64,000 bases of DNA from Acinetobacter wuhouensis. Lineage in GTDB: Bacteria; Pseudomonadota; Gammaproteobacteria; Pseudomonadales; Moraxellaceae. The stretch covers positions 2,852,001 through 2,916,000 of the forward strand of contig NZ_CP031716.1 of assembly GCF_001696605.3 (NCBI RefSeq), in the 5' to 3' direction. Position numbers and translations under genes: made by a program. How positions within the stretch are numbered: position 1 is the stretch's first letter; every line of letters starts with the position of its first letter. Shown piece by piece: positions 63,187 to 64,000 of this stretch. Under the pieces are notes generated by a model. The model saw only the letters and a list, made by a program, of their open reading frames with translations. It was not told the DNA's origin and made no database searches.

Positions 63187-64000
63187 TTAAATCAATTGAC
63201 CAATATAGGCAACGATTGCCAAGATAATTGCCAAAGGAATAACAATACGTACCGCAATACGCCAAATATTATAGAACGCTTCTGAGCTAAAATTCATGGC
63301 TTTACGCAAATGACTGATCTTCATGATCCAACCCACAAAGATTGCATAGATCAGACAAATCACTAAGCCCCATAACATGAGCAATGGATTAAAGATCGTC
63401 GAAATATTTGGAATTGCCCAAACCAACAACGCTGCTAGTAATACGACAAATTGAATCACAATCGAAGTTTGACGCTGTGCCAATTGTTCTTTTGCCAGTT
63501 GCAACAACAATGCAGCAGAAACAATGGCTGTAAATAATAAGGTATAAGCTGGAATTTGCGCTGAAACTGCAAAGAAACCAAATGCAATCACAGCTAAAAT
63601 TTGCGCGACCCAAATCGGTAAAGCTGTTTTCGATGCTTCATTATGTTGTTGCGTATTCAGCAAACTGGTTTGCCAATACAGACCTAAACCTAAACCAGTC
63701 GCTACAAGCGCTAAAATACTCGCTTTACCCCATTCACTGAACTCAACAGGTGTCACGTGCCATGCTTGTAAATTCGTTCCAAAGACATTGGCAACAACCA
63801 ACGACAACACAACACCAAGCGCTGTCAAAGCAATTAAGATTTGACGAGGAACAAATGAAAGTGCGAAAGCAACAACAGCAACGCCGACAAATGCGATATT
63901 CGTCGCGACAGGTAACTGTGCGAACTGTACAGCACTTTGACTAATATTAGATAAGATTCCACCCGCAAGGAACGGAATGAATACGACAGCCAACCACCCT
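63187..64000 (-). CDS. Sodium-dependent transporter of the NSS/SNF family (C-terminal part)
   Basis: A partial gene that runs off the right edge; the visible 271 codons are all in one frame. They encode about seven hydrophobic helices with 'GWLAVVFIPFLAGGILSNISQS', as in helix 8-9 of LeuT-fold NSS transporters, and a short tail. It would take up an amino acid or similar solute with sodium. The stop lies 17 bases before the RnfH-like start, so the two are likely co-transcribed. The first half is needed to confirm the family. Confidence 0.7.
   Translation of the reverse strand, partial: GWLAVVFIPFLAGGILSNISQSAVQFAQLPVATNIAFVGVAVVAFALSFVPRQILIALTALGVVLSLVVANVFGTNLQAWHVTPVEFSEWGKASILALVATGLGLGLYWQTSLLNTQQHNEASKTALPIWVAQILAVIAFGFFAVSAQIPAYTLLFTAIVSAALLLQLAKEQLAQRQTSIVIQFVVLLAALLVWAIPNISTIFNPLLMLWGLVICLIYAIFVGWIMKISHLRKAMNFSSEAFYNIWRIAVRIVIPLAIILAIVAYIGQLI

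Noticed and set aside
1..64000. CRISPR arrays, tRNA or rRNA genes
   Set aside because: No regularly spaced direct repeats with spacers, no cloverleaf with a CCA-type end and no rRNA-like conserved segments were seen.

Overview
The window looks like a chromosomal segment of an Acinetobacter species (Moraxellaceae, Gammaproteobacteria). It is AT-rich, and it carries several genes typical of that genus: a DcaP-type porin, pgaBCD, a prs-nadV pair, pilT-pilU, and fur divergent from bamE. No rRNA, tRNA, CRISPR array, prophage module or intact insertion sequence was recognised. Many intergenic regions contain the short hairpin-forming repeats common in Acinetobacter chromosomes.

Layout. 0-5.5 kb (minus strand): an orphan type VI secretion cassette with a VgrG spike, a GHH-motif nuclease toxin and a translationally coupled candidate immunity protein. 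6-12 kb: peptide deformylase, an MHS-type permease, a diguanylate cyclase, and a PnuC operon that ends in two small paralogous proteins of unknown function. 11.8-12.2 kb: a decayed composite of two insertion-sequence families. 12.2-18 kb: a lipoprotein, a crotonase/hydrolase/TetR cluster, small envelope proteins, and a B3-like metallo-beta-lactamase-fold protein with altered metal ligands. 18-23 kb: a pgaB-pgaC-pgaD operon for poly-N-acetylglucosamine, without pgaA beside it but followed by an acyltransferase. 23.5-26.5 kb: an FKBP isomerase, YaeQ, a CobW-type GTPase and a small exported peptide.

26.9-35.5 kb is a catabolic and transport region: an aromatic-type FAD hydroxylase, a GST-like protein, a GntR regulator divergent from a transporter and a LigI-like hydrolase, then TetR-MFS-LysR. 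35.8-43.8 kb holds a lipoprotein, thioesterase, patatin, chromate transporter, GltS, DcaP-like porin and nitroreductase. 44.5-49.1 kb holds prs, nadV and a Nudix-winged-helix protein of NrtR type. Together with pnuC at 11 kb these suggest nicotinamide and nicotinamide-riboside salvage to NAD. 50-55 kb is sbcD-sbcC (DNA end repair). 55-57.3 kb holds a tandem pair of paralogous lipoproteins. 57.5-64 kb holds a TesB-like thioesterase, YggS, PilT/PilU (twitching motility), Fur, BamE, an RnfH-like protein and the C-terminal part of a sodium-dependent NSS transporter that runs off the right edge.

The observations I consider most worth follow-up are: the metallo-beta-lactamase fold with an R/Q/K ligand set; the pga operon lacking pgaA but carrying an IcaC-like acyltransferase; the prs-nadV-nrtR group with a palindrome over its promoter; the VgrG/GHH effector/immunity cassette; and a MITE-like inverted repeat that seems to sit inside a bidirectional terminator.
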